Notes under the pieces: model-generated
The model's database searches: none
What the model was told of the DNA's origin: nothing
The model's input: only the letters and a program-made list of their open reading frames with translations
Position numbers and translations under genes: made by a program
Origin: Streptomyces sp. 130
GTDB taxonomy: Bacteria; Actinomycetota; Actinomycetes; Streptomycetales; Streptomycetaceae
DNA: 64,000 nucleotides
NCBI RefSeq assembly: GCF_007096885.1
Contig: NZ_VJNO01000012.1
Span: 62,001-126,000, forward strand
Direction of reading: 5' to 3'
Shown: one piece after another, positions 56,602 through 64,000 of the stretch
Layout: each line of letters begins with the position of its first letter
Position numbering within the stretch: position 1 is the stretch's first letter

Positions 56602-57818
56602 CACAGGACCGGGAGCTCGTGGATGCCGTAGATGCGCATTTCGTGCCGGAAGGGGATCTCGTCCGCCGGGACGGCGGGACGCAGTCCGGGGAAGCGGCGC
56701 AGCAGGGTGCTCAGCACGACGCGCATCTCCATCCGGGCCAGCAGCATGCCGATGCACAGGTGCGCGCCGTGGCCGAAGGCGAGGTGGCGGCGGGCGTCGC
56801 GGTGGATGTCGAAGCGGTCCGGGTCGGGGAATTCGCGGGGGTCGCGGTTGGCCACCGAGTGCAGGACCAGGACGCCCTGCCCGGCGCGGATGAGCCGGCC
56901 GGCGACCTCGACGTCCTCGGTGGCGACCCGGGCGACGCCCCCGGTGATCGACAGGTAGCGCAGCAGCTCGTCCACCGCGCCGCCGACGAGCGCCGGGTCG
57001 CGGCGCAGTTCGTCGAGCTGGCCGGGGTGCTGGAGCAGCGTCAGGACACCGAGGCCGATCATGTTCACGGTGGTGACGTGCCCGGCGACCAGCAGGAGCC
57101 GCGCGATGTCGACGGCGTCCTCGTAGCGGCACTGCCCGGACTGGACCTGGCCGACGACGAACCTGCTGAGCAGGTCGTCGGTGGGGGTGTCCATCTTGGT
57201 GCGGACGACCTTCTCCAGGTAGTCGCCGAGGTCGTCGATGGCCTGGTCGATCTGGCGGGAGGTGGACTCCTTGCTGAGCGCGGCCGCGGTGCGCTGCTGG
57301 AGGTATTCGTGCTCGTCGTAGGGCACGCCCAGCAAGCGGCAGATGACCAGCGACGGCAGCGGCATGGCAAGCGCCTTGACGAGGTCCACCGGCTGCTCGC
57401 GGGCGGCGATGCCGTCCAGGAGCTCGTCGGTGAGCCGCTGGACGTCGTCCTGCAGCTCGGTGACGCGGCGGCCGAGGAACTCCGAGGTGAGCATCTGCCG
57501 GAAGTGGGTGTGCTCCGGCGGGTCGTCCCGGATCATCCGGCTGAACGCGCGGACCAGCGGGTAGCCGGGGTCGCGCGAGTCGGAGCTGAAGCGGGCGGTG
57601 TCGGCGAGGATCGCCCGTGCCTCTTCGTAGCGGGTGACCAGCCACACGTCCTGTCGCTTGCCGACCGTCATCCGGGCGAGCGTCAGCGGTTCCCGCTCCT
57701 GCAGGGCGGTGTAGCCGGGCGGTGGGTCGAAGGGGTTGCTCCTCGGCATGGGGAAAGTCACGGACGGTCGTGTGTCCACGACGGGCTCTCCATCCTGTTG
57801 TCGGTGCGGTGCCGTCAT
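56598..57818 (-). CDS. Cytochrome P450 (CYP105-like) with I-helix AGHVTT
   Basis: 406 aa. The ExxR motif is in DELLRYL, the heme loop is FGHGAHLCIG with Cys near residue 354, and the oxygen-binding helix reads LLVAGHVTT near residue 248. Streptomyces CYP105-type enzymes normally have AGHET/DT; here the acidic residue is Val. It should sit in the cytoplasm and use a ferredoxin, but no ferredoxin gene is adjacent. Start ATG 57818 overlaps the upstream stop (ATGA), and its own stop overlaps the next start. Confidence 0.92.
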   Translation of the reverse strand: MTAPHRQQDGEPVVDTRPSVTFPMPRSNPFDPPPGYTALQEREPLTLARMTVGKRQDVWLVTRYEEARAILADTARFSSDSRDPGYPLVRAFSRMIRDDPPEHTHFRQMLTSEFLGRRVTELQDDVQRLTDELLDGIAAREQPVDLVKALAMPLPSLVICRLLGVPYDEHEYLQQRTAAALSKESTSRQIDQAIDDLGDYLEKVVRTKMDTPTDDLLSRFVVGQVQSGQCRYEDAVDIARLLLVAGHVTTVNMIGLGVLTLLQHPGQLDELRRDPALVGGAVDELLRYLSITGGVARVATEDVEVAGRLIRAGQGVLVLHSVANRDPREFPDPDRFDIHRDARRHLAFGHGAHLCIGMLLARMEMRVVLSTLLRRFPGLRPAVPADEIPFRHEMRIYGIHELPVLW

Positions 57819-58201
57819 GACGGGTCGAGAAGGCCGTCGAGGGCGCGCTGGACGTCGATGGCGGCCGAGGTGCGCAGTACCGGCACCAAGGGCAGCAGGC
57901 TGTTCATGTCACCGTCGATCAGGATGCGTCCGCTCAGCACGCCGCCGACCGGGTCGAGTTCGCCGCGCAGCATGGCGAGTTCGACCGGCCAGCGGTAATT
58001 GATCACGGCATGCGGAGTGGGGTGGCGGCCGAGCGCGCTGTCGGCGAGCCGGCCGTCCCGTATGTCGTCGTAGTACTCGACCGTTCCGTCCGGCCCCTCC
58101 TCGACCACGTGCTGGACGAGGGCGGTGGCCCCGGGCGCCTCGGGCAGGGCGGAGCCGAGGCGCAGCCGTTCGGCGATCCATTCCGCCGAGAGCAGTCTCA
58201 T
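57815..58201 (-). CDS. Small SCP2-like domain protein
   Basis: 128 aa. VEYYDDIRDGRLADSALG, VINYRWPVELAMLRGELDP and GRILIDGDMNSLLPL follow the strand-helix order of the SCP2 sterol-carrier fold, which makes a hydrophobic ligand pocket. It lies between two P450 genes, 10 bp after one and overlapping the next by ATGA, so a role as substrate or product carrier/chaperone in the same pathway is inferred. The ribosome site before ATG 58201 is weak, which suggests coupling to the P450 upstream. Confidence 0.72.
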   Translation of the reverse strand: MRLLSAEWIAERLRLGSALPEAPGATALVQHVVEEGPDGTVEYYDDIRDGRLADSALGRHPTPHAVINYRWPVELAMLRGELDPVGGVLSGRILIDGDMNSLLPLVPVLRTSAAIDVQRALDGLLDPS

Positions 58202-58211
58202 GGCGCCGCGC

Positions 58212-59441
58212 CTAGGAGAGGGACGCGAGGTCGAAGGACGAGGTACCGCCGATCCGCTCGCCCGGGGTGAACTCGATGTGCAGGCCGCGGGAGACCCGGG
58301 CCTCCCAGTTGTTCGGCTGGTCGACGTCGACGGACAGGCTCTTGGAGCTGATGCGGTAGTCGGGGAGGCGCTTGAGTACCTGCTCGACCATGGTGGTCGC
58401 CTCCGCCTTGCCGAGGCCGCCGCCGATGCAGAAGTGGATGCCCTGGCCGAGAGCGACGTGCCGGTTCGGCAGGCGGTCCAGCACGATCTCCGCCGGCTCG
58501 TCGAAGACCTCGGGGTCGCGGTTGGCGGGGGCGTACCCGATGGCGACGCGGTCGCCGGCCTTGATGTCCTTGCCGTAGAAGCAGACGTCCTTGGTCGCGG
58601 TGCGGGACAGGAAGGGCACCGGGCTGTAGTAGCGCAGGAACTCCTCCATCGCGGCGGGGAGCCGGGAGGGGTCCTCGATGATGGCCGCGCGCCGGTCGGG
58701 GTGGGCGCCGAGGTAGGACAGCGCGCCCAGGGCGAGCCGGGCGGTGGTGGCCATCCCGCCGATGACGAAGGTGAAGCAGATCTCCACCAGTTCCATGTCG
58801 GTGAACTTCCGGCCCGCGACCTCGGCGGCCAGCAGGTGCGAGACCAGGTCGTCCTTGGGGTCCGCACGGCGCGCGACGATGGTCTCGGTGGTCCTGCTGA
58901 GCAGCCGCGACCAGGCGTCGTTGAGGGTGAAGCGGTCCTCGCCGCGGACGTGCACGGCGTCGGCGAATATCTCGGCGTCCTCGACGGGCAGGCCGAGCAG
59001 GTCGAGGGTGGTCATCGCGGGGACCAGCTTGGCGAGGCCGTGGAAGAGGTCGGCGCGGCCGGTCTCGATCCACCTGTCGATGCACCAGGTGGTGAACTCC
59101 AGGAAGCGGGGCCCCATCTTGCGCACGGCCGTGGGCGAGAAGCGGGAGTTGAGCAGCTTGCGGTACTCCTGGTGCAGCGGGGGGTCGATCTCGATCGGCA
59201 CCGCGCGCACGGGGGTGGCCGGCACCATCACTCCCGAGTACGGGCTCGCCCCGTTGGGCATCTCGTGGCGTGAGGCGAAGGTCTCGGGGTCCTTGGCCGC
59301 CGCGCAGACGGCCTCGTAACCGGTCACGAGCCACCGACCGCCGTGGTAGTCCCACCAGGTGACGGGTTCACCACGCTTGTGGAACCTGTCGTACCGCTCG
59401 TCCTTGACGAATTCACCGGCAGACATTTCGGTATCGGTCAT
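58212..59441 (-). CDS. Cytochrome P450 with I-helix GGMATT
   Basis: 409 aa. EEFLRYYSP holds the ExxR pair, and the heme loop LGQGIHFCIG places Cys near residue 338 but has Leu where Phe is usual. The oxygen-activation motif reads VIGGMATTA near residue 229 instead of AGxD/ETT, so the acid is Ala. It is the first gene of the minus-strand run P450, SCP2-like, P450, C domain. The ATG at 59441 faces the 588-bp divergent region. Confidence 0.92.
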   Translation of the reverse strand: MTDTEMSAGEFVKDERYDRFHKRGEPVTWWDYHGGRWLVTGYEAVCAAAKDPETFASRHEMPNGASPYSGVMVPATPVRAVPIEIDPPLHQEYRKLLNSRFSPTAVRKMGPRFLEFTTWCIDRWIETGRADLFHGLAKLVPAMTTLDLLGLPVEDAEIFADAVHVRGEDRFTLNDAWSRLLSRTTETIVARRADPKDDLVSHLLAAEVAGRKFTDMELVEICFTFVIGGMATTARLALGALSYLGAHPDRRAAIIEDPSRLPAAMEEFLRYYSPVPFLSRTATKDVCFYGKDIKAGDRVAIGYAPANRDPEVFDEPAEIVLDRLPNRHVALGQGIHFCIGGGLGKAEATTMVEQVLKRLPDYRISSKSLSVDVDQPNNWEARVSRGLHIEFTPGERIGGTSSFDLASLS

Positions 59442-60029
59442 TGCAGCTGGCCCTCACTCGGTCGATCTGGTCGCATACAAACGACAGGAAGGTAGGGAAA
59501 AGCCGTGCATTGCGGTGACAAAATTACGGTAAAGCCCGGACTCCAACGCGCATGGCTTCCGCGTTCCGCAGCTTTCGCAATAACGGGTATTTAAATGATG
59601 CGGCAGCGCCACCAGGGCACCGCAACCGTGTCAGATCTTCATTAGATTCACGCGCCGTCGCGGCACTGTCAATACGTGACCCGGCGTCAACTGCTGTGCA
59701 AAGACAGGTAATTTCACCCACCTGACCTGCACGGACGAGCGCCGGAGCCCGCCCCTGGCCACGCACCCCAAAGGAATGGCAAAACCTCCCAACCAGCACC
59801 CTTAACCCTTCCGTAACCTAATCGGAGGCGCCCAAAACGGACACCCGGGATTCGTTGACGACCGCATTGTTTGATCGTTGACAGTTTCTGGAGGGCCGAC
59901 CTACAGTTGGCCGCGCCTCCCGCCGGACGACGATTCCGATTCACAGCGGGCAGTTTCTTCGCATCAATGGTCATTGGCTGTTCGTTCACTGTTTGGATTA
60001 CATCCATTGACCCTGGGGAGGGGTTGGCG
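59442..60029. other. 588-bp AT-richer divergent regulatory region of the biosynthetic cluster
   Basis: No gene is seen. The right half holds the carbamoyltransferase promoter with direct repeats. On the minus strand two TTGAC elements 18 bp apart (complement of 59668-59672 and 59686-59690) mirror them. TTACGGTAA (59524-59532) is a short near-palindrome. Low-G+C patches are concentrated here, as is usual for cluster control regions. Confidence 0.6.
59852..59907 (+). promoter_or_regulatory. Carbamoyltransferase promoter with TCGTTGAC direct repeats
   Basis: TCGTTGAC occurs at 59852-59859 and 59875-59882, period 23 bp (about two helical turns). The second copy includes the -35 TTGACA (59878-59883), and a -10 TACAGT lies at 59902-59907 with 18-bp spacing. 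Direct repeats ending at a -35 are the layout used by SARP activators; no SARP gene is in the window. Confidence 0.55.
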
Positions 60030-61862
60030 ATGAGCAGCGCAGGGCGAAGTCTGCCGGGGATGCGTGTTCTCGGTTTCAGCGGACTCGACGGGGCCCGCAG
60101 GTTCAAACGCGACCGGCTCTCCGGGCTCACGGAGAGCGAGTACGCGATCTTCCAGGGGGCCGACGCGGCGGCCGGCCTGGTCGTCGGCGGCCGGGTGGCC
60201 GCGGCGGCGGCCGAAGAGCGGTTCGACGGGCTGAAGCACTCCGAGGCCTTCCCCGCGGCAGCCGCCCACTACTGCCTGTCGGAGGCCGGCATCGGCCCCG
60301 ACGACCTCGACCTGGTCGCCCACTGCTTCTCCTACGAGCCCGAGCGCGACTTCTACCTCGGGCAGCAGGGCTACTACGGCGACCTCTACCGCGAGGTACT
60401 CGCCCCCGAGGCCAACCGGGCCGTCGCGGAGAAGGCGCTCGGCACGGATCTCGGCGGCCGGTTCCTGCCGGTGCCGCACCACCTGGCCCATGCCGCCGGC
60501 GCGTACCTCCCCAGCGGATTCGACCGCGCCCTGGTGCTGGTCTCCGACGGGCTGGGCGAGCGCCACTCGGCCACCGTGCTGGCCGCGGGCCCCGACGGCT
60601 TCGAGACCGTACGCGAGATCGGCGCGCACGACTCGCTCGGACTGCTCTACGGCCTCTTCACCCTCTACCTGGGATTCCGCTTCGGCGACGGCGAGTACAA
60701 GGTGATGGGCCTCGCGCCGCACGGCGACGCGAGCCGGTACCGCCGCGTCCTGGAACGCCTGGTGGAGCTCGCCGCGGACGGGACCTACCGCGTCCCGGTC
60801 CTGCTGGAGAACGTCACCGACCTCGACAAGGAGACCTACCGGCCGGCGCTCGCCGAGCTGGAGCGGCTGCTCGGCGGGCGCAGGGCTCCCGGGGCTCCGG
60901 TGGAGCAGCGGCACATGGACATCGCCGCCGCCCTCCAGGCGGTCCTGGAACGCGCGCAGCTCCACCTGCTGCGGGCGGTCCGCGCCGACACCGGGCTCGA
61001 CCGGCTGTGCGTCTCCGGCGGTGTCGGCCTCAACTGCGTGGCCAACGGGGTGGTCCTGCGCTCCGGCCTGTTCGACCAGGTGCACGTACAGCCCGCGGCC
61101 GGGGACGACGGGGCGGCGCTCGGCGCCGCGCTGTACGCGGCCTGGCGGGCCGGCGAACGCCCGGAGCCGGGGCCCGGCACCTTGCTCGGCCCGCGCTACG
61201 GCGCCGAGGAGTGCGAGCGGGCCGCCCGCGCCGAGGCCGGGGTCCGGGTGACCGAGGCGGCCGGTGACGCCGAGCTGGCCTCGGCCGTGGCCGGGCTGCT
61301 GGACGAAGGACTGGTCGTCGGCTGGTTCCAGGGCCGGATGGAGTTCGGGCCGCGCGCCCTGGGCAACCGCAGCATCCTCGCCGACCCCCGCCGGGCCGAC
61401 ATGCGCGACCGCATCAACGCCCTGGTCAAGAAGCGGGAGTCGTTCCGCCCGTTCGCGCCCGCCGTGACGGCCGAGGCCGCCGCCGAGCTGTTCGAGCTGG
61501 AGCCCGAGGACGTACACACCTTCGCCGCGATGCTCTTCGTCGCGCATGTGCGGGACGAGCACGCCGCCCGGATGCCGGCCACCACCCATGTGGACGGCTC
61601 GGCGCGGGTGCAGACCGTCTCCCGGGCCGACAACCCCCGCTTCTGGGACCTGCTGCGCGCGTTCGAGGCCAGAACCGGGCTGCCGGTGCTGCTCAACACC
61701 TCGTTCAACGTGGCGGGGCAGCCGATCGTCCGCACCCCCCGGGAGGCGGTGGACACCTTCCTGGACGCCGGCCTGGACGCGCTGGTGATGGACCGTCTGA
61801 TCATCCGCCGGGCCGGCGCCGCCGGTCCGTCGCACGCCGAGGAGAAACGTGCAGCCTGCTGA
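60030..61862 (+). CDS. O-carbamoyltransferase (NodU/CmcH/TobZ family)
   Basis: 610 aa, full length. The N-terminal Kae1-like ATP/metal domain has AAEERFDGLKH, PHHLAHAAGAY and VSGGVGLNCVANG; the C-terminal YrdC-like domain has EFGPRALGNRSILADPR and FRPFAPAV. Relatives carbamoylate a hydroxyl of an antibiotic using carbamoyl phosphate and ATP. GGGGAGGGG precedes the ATG at 60030. The stop lies 14 bases inside the NRPS gene, so translation is coupled. It points to a carbamate in the cluster's product. Confidence 0.93.
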   Translation: MSSAGRSLPGMRVLGFSGLDGARRFKRDRLSGLTESEYAIFQGADAAAGLVVGGRVAAAAAEERFDGLKHSEAFPAAAAHYCLSEAGIGPDDLDLVAHCFSYEPERDFYLGQQGYYGDLYREVLAPEANRAVAEKALGTDLGGRFLPVPHHLAHAAGAYLPSGFDRALVLVSDGLGERHSATVLAAGPDGFETVREIGAHDSLGLLYGLFTLYLGFRFGDGEYKVMGLAPHGDASRYRRVLERLVELAADGTYRVPVLLENVTDLDKETYRPALAELERLLGGRRAPGAPVEQRHMDIAAALQAVLERAQLHLLRAVRADTGLDRLCVSGGVGLNCVANGVVLRSGLFDQVHVQPAAGDDGAALGAALYAAWRAGERPEPGPGTLLGPRYGAEECERAARAEAGVRVTEAAGDAELASAVAGLLDEGLVVGWFQGRMEFGPRALGNRSILADPRRADMRDRINALVKKRESFRPFAPAVTAEAAAELFELEPEDVHTFAAMLFVAHVRDEHAARMPATTHVDGSARVQTVSRADNPRFWDLLRAFEARTGLPVLLNTSFNVAGQPIVRTPREAVDTFLDAGLDALVMDRLIIRRAGAAGPSHAEEKRAAC

Positions 61863-64000
61863 GGACGGGGCCCGGGGGGAAGGCGCTTCGTCGTTCCCGC
61901 TCGCCGCTCCACGACCGCTCGCGCCCGCGTACCGCAGGGCCCGGGTCCGGCTGGACGGCGTGCCGCCGGACACCGACCTGGCCGCCGCCGTCGCGGTGCT
62001 GCTGGCCCGTCACCAGGACTCCCCGCGCGCGGTCCTCGGCCGGATCGAGGCCGACGGTGGTGCGCGGGTGCACCGCGTCGGCGTGGACGTGGGACCGTCC
62101 GCCGGATTCGGCGACGTACGCGCCGCCGTCGAAAGCGCTCCGGCCGAAACGGCGGACGACGCCGACGACGGGCCCCGGGTGCTCGTCGGCCCGGTGGACG
62201 CGCGGGGCACCCGGTCCCTGCGCCGCCGGCTGTCCGGCTGCGACATCGCCTTCCTGGCCGACCGCGAGGGCGGGGCGCTGGTCTGCGACTACGACACCGA
62301 CCTGTTCTGCGAGGCGACCGCCCGCCGGCTGGCGGAGCAGGTGCTGCGGGTGGCCGGACAGGGCGCCGAGGCGCCCGGGCGTCCCGTCGCCGGCCTGGAC
62401 CTGCCCGGCGCGGAGGAGCGGCAGGCGCTGCTCGCGCTGGCCTCCACCGCGCCGTCCGACGGCCGCGCCACGCTGCACCGCCTGATCGCCCGCCGGGCCG
62501 CCGCCCACCCCGAGCACATCGCGGTGACCGCCGGCGGCCGTGACACGACCTACCGCGTGCTCGACTCGGCGGCCGACGCGCTGGCCGCCCGGCTGGTCCG
62601 GCTCGGGGCCGGACCCGGCTCCCGGGTCGGTATCCGGCTGCCCCGGTCGGCCGAACTGGTGGTCGCCGTGCTCGCGGTGCTCAAGACCGGCGCCGCTTAC
62701 GTGCCGGTCGACCCGGACCAGCCGGCCGGACGCCAGCAGCGCATCGCCGACCTGGCCGGGGTGTCCGTCCTGCTGGTCCGCCGGGGCGACACCGCGCCGC
62801 CGCTGGAGGGCGTGGCGTGCGAACCGGTGGACACCGAGGCCCCGGAGCCAGGGACCGTGACGGCCGTCGCCGGGCCCGACGACCCGGACGCCCCCGCCTA
62901 TGTGCTGTTCACCTCGGGCTCCACCGGTCAGCCCAAGGGCGTCGAGGTCCGGCACGCCAACGTCGTGCGGCTCTTCGACACCACACGGGAGCTGTTCGGC
63001 TTCACCGACCGCGACGTGTGGGTCAACGCGCACAGCTTCGCCTTCGACGCCTCGGTGTGGGAGCTGTACGGCGCCCTTCTGCACGGCGGCCGGGTGGTGG
63101 TCGCGGAACCGGCCGTCACCCGCGACCCGGAGGAGCTGGCCGCACTGGTCGAAGCCGAGCGGGCGACGATGCTGGCCCTGTCCCCCACTGCCTTCGAGGG
63201 CTTCCGTGAGGCGTCCTTGCGGGCCGGGCACGCGTTCGCGAGCCTGCGCCACCTGGTGCTGTGCGCGGAAGCGCTGAGCTTCGCCTCGCTCTCCCGCTGG
63301 TTCGACCGGTACGGCGACGAGCGGCCCCGGCTGTCGAACATGTACGGCATCACCGAGACCACCGTGCACAGCTCGTTCTACCCGCTCACCGCCGCCGACG
63401 CCGCCGACTCCCGGCGGCTGATCGGCCGTCCGCTGCCGGACACCGCCCTGTACGTCCTGGACGAGCGGGACCGGCCGGCGCCGTTCGGCGTGCCGGGCGA
63501 GATCTGCGTCGGCGGGCCCGGTGTCTCGGCCGGCTACCTCGTGGTGCCCGAGGGCACCCGCGACCCCTTCGGCCCCGATCCCTTCTCCTCCGTTCCCGGC
63601 GCGCGGATGTACCGCTCGGGCGACAGGGGGCGGCTGCTGCCGGACGGGCGGCTGGAGTACCTGGGCCGTATCGACCAGCAGGTCAAGATCAGGGGCCACC
63701 GGATCGAGCTCGGCGAGGTCGACGCCGCCTTCCTGGCGCTGCCGCACGTCCGCACCGCCCGGGCCTGGGTGGTGCGGCGGCCCGGCCGCCCGCCGGTGCT
63801 GGCCGCCGCGCTGGTGATGGACGGCCCCGGCCCGTACGACCCGCGGGAGCTGCGGACCCTGGCGGCCCGGCGGCTCCCCGGCTACATGGTGCCCGCCGCG
63901 GTCGTCCTGCTCGACGAGCTGCCCCGTACGGTGAACGGCAAGCTGGACACCGCGCGGCTGCCCGACCCCCTCGCCGAGCCGTCCGGCGGTGCGGCGGACG
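61849..64000 (+). CDS. NRPS adenylation protein with degenerate N-terminal domain (3' truncated)
   Basis: 717 codons to the window edge. Residues about 1-205 look like the worn C-terminal lobe of a condensation domain without HHxxxD. The A domain follows with LFTSGSTGQPKG (A3), FDASVWE (A4), NMYGITETTV (A5), YRSGDRG (A7), GRIDQQVKIRGHRIELGEV (A8) and NGK (A10 Lys). My alignment to GrsA reads the pocket as D-A-W-A-V-C-M-V-H-K; the MVH part is seen in Thr-type pockets, but no substrate can be named safely. GTG 61849 has GGAG upstream. A carrier domain probably follows beyond the edge. Confidence 0.9.
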   Translation, partial: MQPAEDGARGEGASSFPLAAPRPLAPAYRRARVRLDGVPPDTDLAAAVAVLLARHQDSPRAVLGRIEADGGARVHRVGVDVGPSAGFGDVRAAVESAPAETADDADDGPRVLVGPVDARGTRSLRRRLSGCDIAFLADREGGALVCDYDTDLFCEATARRLAEQVLRVAGQGAEAPGRPVAGLDLPGAEERQALLALASTAPSDGRATLHRLIARRAAAHPEHIAVTAGGRDTTYRVLDSAADALAARLVRLGAGPGSRVGIRLPRSAELVVAVLAVLKTGAAYVPVDPDQPAGRQQRIADLAGVSVLLVRRGDTAPPLEGVACEPVDTEAPEPGTVTAVAGPDDPDAPAYVLFTSGSTGQPKGVEVRHANVVRLFDTTRELFGFTDRDVWVNAHSFAFDASVWELYGALLHGGRVVVAEPAVTRDPEELAALVEAERATMLALSPTAFEGFREASLRAGHAFASLRHLVLCAEALSFASLSRWFDRYGDERPRLSNMYGITETTVHSSFYPLTAADAADSRRLIGRPLPDTALYVLDERDRPAPFGVPGEICVGGPGVSAGYLVVPEGTRDPFGPDPFSSVPGARMYRSGDRGRLLPDGRLEYLGRIDQQVKIRGHRIELGEVDAAFLALPHVRTARAWVVRRPGRPPVLAAALVMDGPGPYDPRELRTLAARRLPGYMVPAAVVLLDELPRTVNGKLDTARLPDPLAEPSGGAAD

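Overview
This window reads as Streptomyces chromosome. The evidence is very high G+C with strong GC3 bias, GTG/TTG starts, dense GTGA/ATGA stop-start overlaps, a c-di-AMP (ydaO-type) riboswitch in front of a LysM lytic enzyme, a DmdR1/IdeR-type iron box, a perfect CebR box, and typical SpoIIE-phosphatase and PQQ-propeller kinase architectures. No rRNA, tRNA, CRISPR array, insertion sequence or phage module was recognised.

Left third (1-23.8 kb). The 3' end of a secreted protein is followed by a large membrane-bound SpoIIE phosphatase and a divergent small K+ channel. Next come a geranylgeranyl-reductase-type flavoprotein with a type II thioesterase, a 61-aa antitoxin-like protein, and a riboswitch-controlled LysM/transglycosylase-like secreted protein. 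An iron-box-controlled 2,3-dihydroxybenzoate operon (dhbA-dhbE-dhbB) follows; it lacks isochorismate synthase, an aryl carrier domain and an NRPS. Then come a HelD-like helicase, a secreted GH92 mannosidase behind a LacI-type palindrome, KatG with an operator-like palindrome inside its promoter, a lipoprotein, a methyltransferase and a Ser/Thr kinase with a PQQ propeller.

Middle (23.8-48 kb) is catabolic. It opens with a fumarylacetoacetase operon (unknown protein, FahA, IclR). A five-gene minus-strand operon follows (PanE-like reductase, mandelate-racemase-type enolase, MHS transporter, FAH-family hydrolase, SDR) that looks like oxidative acid-sugar degradation, with a convergent GntR gene at its end. 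Next is a divergent cellulose/xylan pair: a Cip1-like CBM2 protein and an AxeA-like acetylxylan esterase, whose shared intergenic region carries a CebR box and an XlnR-type box. Then comes a urea module: GntR regulator, NCS1 permease with a Cys-rich tail, urea carboxylase, allophanate hydrolase and a divergent CitG/MdcB-like protein. A cytosolic PAS-SpoIIE phosphatase and a DUF4246 protein close this part.

Right third (47.7-64 kb). A PIG-L deacetylase, an alpha/beta hydrolase, a hypothetical protein, an FKBP, a threonine-synthase-like enzyme and a nucleoside-sugar-epimerase-like protein lead into what looks like the edge of a natural-product cluster. On the minus strand lie P450, SCP2-like protein, P450, stand-alone condensation domain, then a cyclodeaminase/cyclohydrolase and an aberrant FolD. 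On the plus strand, across a 588-bp divergent regulatory region, lie an O-carbamoyltransferase and an NRPS adenylation protein that runs off the window. The FolD lacks the catalytic Lys, and both P450s lack the usual I-helix acidic residue. This cluster is the best candidate for something undescribed.
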